Of a DNA stretch of 34,169 nucleotides, positions 32,390 to 34,169 are shown piece after piece. The number at the start of each line of letters is the position of its first letter. The first letter of the stretch is position 1. This DNA comes from Novosphingobium fluoreni (GTDB taxonomy: Bacteria; Pseudomonadota; Alphaproteobacteria; Sphingomonadales; Sphingomonadaceae). The translations under genes were made by a program, and so were the position numbers. The stretch spans positions 1 to 34,169 of the forward strand of contig NZ_JACIDY010000013.1 of assembly GCF_014196615.1 (NCBI RefSeq), in the 5' to 3' direction. The notes beneath the pieces were generated by a model that did no database searches, was not told the origin of the DNA, and saw only the letters and a list, made by a program, of their open reading frames with translations.

Positions 32390-33853
32390 ATGATCGCCGA
32401 GGCCGACCTTACACTTTTGCCAAAACCCGTGTTGATGATCGGTGATCGTCAGCTGGAAAGCGCCAGCGGCGGCACGTTCCAGCATATCTACGCGGCGACC
32501 GGCAAGCCCACCGGCAATATCCCCCTGGCGGGCGTGGCGGAGATCAACGAGGCTGTCGGCGCCGCGCGCCGCTCCGCGCCGCTCTGGGCCGACATGCCGC
32601 GCAACGAACGCCGCGATGCGCTGATCCGGTTGGCTCACCTGCTGCGGAAGAATGCCGGGGAACTGGCAGGCATCGGCACGATCGAAAACAGTATCCCGAT
32701 TACCATCCAGTCTTATGGTCCACATACAGCCGCCGACAGTTTCCTCTACAACGCCGGATGGACCGACAAGATCGGCGGCGATGTCATCGCCACATGGCCA
32801 ACCCCCGCGTTGGATTATACGCTGGACGAGCCTTACGGCGTGGTTGCGGTCATCATTCCTTGGAACGGGCCGATTTATGCGCTGGGCATGTTGCTGGGCC
32901 CGATCCTGGCGGCGGGCAATGCCGTGGTGGTCAAGCCGCCGGAACTGGCCCCATATTCAGCGCTGCGTTTCGGGCAGCTGTGCCTTGATGCCGGGATTCC
33001 TCCCGGCATCGTCAATATCGTTCCCGGCGGGCCCGAAGCGGGTGCGGCGCTGACCAGTCATCCCGGCGTGGACAAGATCAGCTTCACCGGCAGCGGCGCT
33101 ACCGCGCGGCATATCCTGCAATCTGCTGCCGTCCGCTCCACGCCGGTGCACCTGGAACTGGGTGGCAAGTCCGCCTCAATCGTCTTTGACGATGCCGATC
33201 TTGATGCCTTCGCGCGGCAGTCTTTGCAGGGTGCTAGCAACAACAGCGGGCAGGGCTGCATCAACCCCACCCGCATACTGGTGCAGGCCTCGATCTACGA
33301 CGAAGTGCTGGAGCGGATGAAGCGCGTGGCAGAGGGGATCGTGGTCGGCGATCCTACCGATCCTTCCACCGTGATGGGGCCCGTCGTGGATGAGCGGGCC
33401 GTCAATCGGATCATGGGAATGATCGACCGGGCGCATGGATCGGGTGCGCGCCTGCTGACGGGCGGTGAGCGTTTGGGCGGCGCCATGGCCAATGGCTTTT
33501 ACATCGCACCCACCGTGTTCGCCGACGTTCCGCACCAGGCAGAGCTTTCACAGCACGAGGTGTTTGGCCCGGTCATTGCCGTCACCCGGTTTGAAACTGA
33601 GGAAGAGGCGATCACCTTGGCGAACGGGACGGATTTCGGTCTGGCCGCCTATATCTGGACGCAGAACCTGCAACGGGCCCATTGCGCGGCGAAGCAGCTG
33701 GTGGCGGGCAATATCTGGGTGAACGGTTTCACCGGCATCCCCACCGCCGTGCCATTTGGAGGATATGGCCAAAGCGGCGTCGGGCGTCTGGGCGGCATTC
33801 ACGGGATCCGCGAATTCCTTCGCCCGAAGAACATCTTCGTCTCGCTGTCATGA
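32390..33853 (+). CDS. NAD(P)-dependent aldehyde dehydrogenase
   Basis: A 487-aa ALDH-superfamily enzyme. The cofactor and catalytic motifs are complete: VIIPWNGPIYALG, VVVKPPELAP, FTGSGATAR, the general-base Glu256 in LELGGKS and nucleophile Cys290 in NSGQGCINPTR. EVFGPVIAV and PFGGYGQSGVGRLGG lie toward the C-terminus. A GGAG site precedes the ATG at 32390; ATG 32384 and TTG 32378 are alternatives in the same frame. It oxidises an aldehyde to the acid, probably the last step encoded by this series. It starts 23 bp after the VOC gene and is the last recognisable catabolic gene in the window. Confidence 0.92.
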   Translation: MIAEADLTLLPKPVLMIGDRQLESASGGTFQHIYAATGKPTGNIPLAGVAEINEAVGAARRSAPLWADMPRNERRDALIRLAHLLRKNAGELAGIGTIENSIPITIQSYGPHTAADSFLYNAGWTDKIGGDVIATWPTPALDYTLDEPYGVVAVIIPWNGPIYALGMLLGPILAAGNAVVVKPPELAPYSALRFGQLCLDAGIPPGIVNIVPGGPEAGAALTSHPGVDKISFTGSGATARHILQSAAVRSTPVHLELGGKSASIVFDDADLDAFARQSLQGASNNSGQGCINPTRILVQASIYDEVLERMKRVAEGIVVGDPTDPSTVMGPVVDERAVNRIMGMIDRAHGSGARLLTGGERLGGAMANGFYIAPTVFADVPHQAELSQHEVFGPVIAVTRFETEEEAITLANGTDFGLAAYIWTQNLQRAHCAAKQLVAGNIWVNGFTGIPTAVPFGGYGQSGVGRLGGIHGIREFLRPKNIFVSLS

Positions 33854-33922
33854 CCGGCAATGGCGGGGAGGTAGTGCGCGTCGTTCTCAACGGCGACGGC
33901 TGGCACCCTTAAGCATTGTGAG

Positions 33923-34168
33923 TCACACCAGCCACGCCACGGCCAGACTTCCCGCAACCGTCGTGGCCCCCCAGAGGATCACCCCGATCCCGCCTGCGAT
34001 GGCAATGCCCAGCATTCCGCCGATGGCGCCGTGCCACTCGATTCTATGCTGGACGAGGTGCGACGCGGGAAAGGGCAGGGAAGGGATGGGCTTGGTAACG
34101 GACACGATCGGCTCTCCCTGTTTCGAGGGCAGCGCATAGCGATGGCCGATGGGCTGAACCAGTCTCCC
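33923..34168 (-). CDS. Small membrane protein, probably C-terminus of a gene running off the window
   Basis: The C-terminal 40 residues form one or two hydrophobic segments (GAIGGMLGIAIAGGIGVILW, then VAGSLAVAWLV). A GTG at 34105 has a good GGGAGA site 8 bp upstream and would give a 60-aa protein. The frame also stays open to the window edge with protein-like sequence (QPIGHRYALPSKQGEP), so the true start may lie outside. I do not recognise the family. It converges on the ALDH gene with a 69-bp gap. Confidence 0.45.
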   Translation of the reverse strand, partial: GRLVQPIGHRYALPSKQGEPIVSVTKPIPSLPFPASHLVQHRIEWHGAIGGMLGIAIAGGIGVILWGATTVAGSLAVAWLV

Positions 34169-34169
34169 G

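Overview
The window looks like part of a large plasmid, or a plasmid-derived replicon, from a GC-rich alphaproteobacterium, most likely a sphingomonad. That assignment is inferred from the overall style: a TonB-dependent receptor, a TrhO/GST gene pair, P450cam-like (CYP101-like) cytochromes, SDR-rich catabolic clusters and a Rep_3 iteron replicon with long ParA and ParB. No rRNA, tRNA, transposase or CRISPR array was seen.

Layout. (1) 1-4278: a truncated GGDEF protein, a TrhO-type tRNA hydroxylase (rhodanese family) overlapping a glutathione S-transferase, and a convergent TonB-dependent receptor. (2) 4279-9502: the replicon backbone, visibly poorer in GC. It has a gene-poor 1 kb stretch, then parB, parA and repA on the minus strand. 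Two copies of a perfect palindrome sit on either side of parA, and an iteron array lies upstream of repA. (3) 9503-13702: a 1041-aa hybrid histidine kinase with a ParD-like ribbon-helix-helix N-terminus, then a GlxA/AraC-type regulator. (4) 13890-20657: first catabolic block, with an SDR, a DDN-type deazaflavin (F420)-dependent oxidoreductase, a phytanoyl-CoA-dioxygenase-like enzyme, a CYP101-like P450, a second SDR and an MFS exporter. (5) 20699-27683: a tyrosine phosphatase, then a tight minus-strand operon fbiC-npdG-cofE-cofD-cofC for coenzyme F420 synthesis and reduction, with an enoyl-CoA hydratase upstream. (6) 28010-33853: second catabolic block, with an aldo/keto reductase, two SDRs, a second CYP101-like P450 carrying a one-base frameshift in a C7 run, a VOC protein and an aldehyde dehydrogenase. 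(7) The right end holds the C-terminus of a small membrane protein.

How it fits together. The F420 operon joins radical-SAM FO synthesis (fbiC), CofC/CofD side-chain attachment, CofE glutamylation and an NADPH:F420 reductase. It could therefore supply reduced F420 from NADPH. The DDN-like enzyme between the regulator and the PhyH/P450 genes is the obvious candidate user. The surrounding P450, 2-oxoglutarate oxygenase, SDR, AKR, ALDH and crotonase genes look like stepwise oxidation of a hydrophobic, perhaps alicyclic or terpenoid, substrate. The substrate cannot be read from the sequence. A plasmid carrying both F420 synthesis and an F420-type reductase in one catabolic island is the most interesting feature here.
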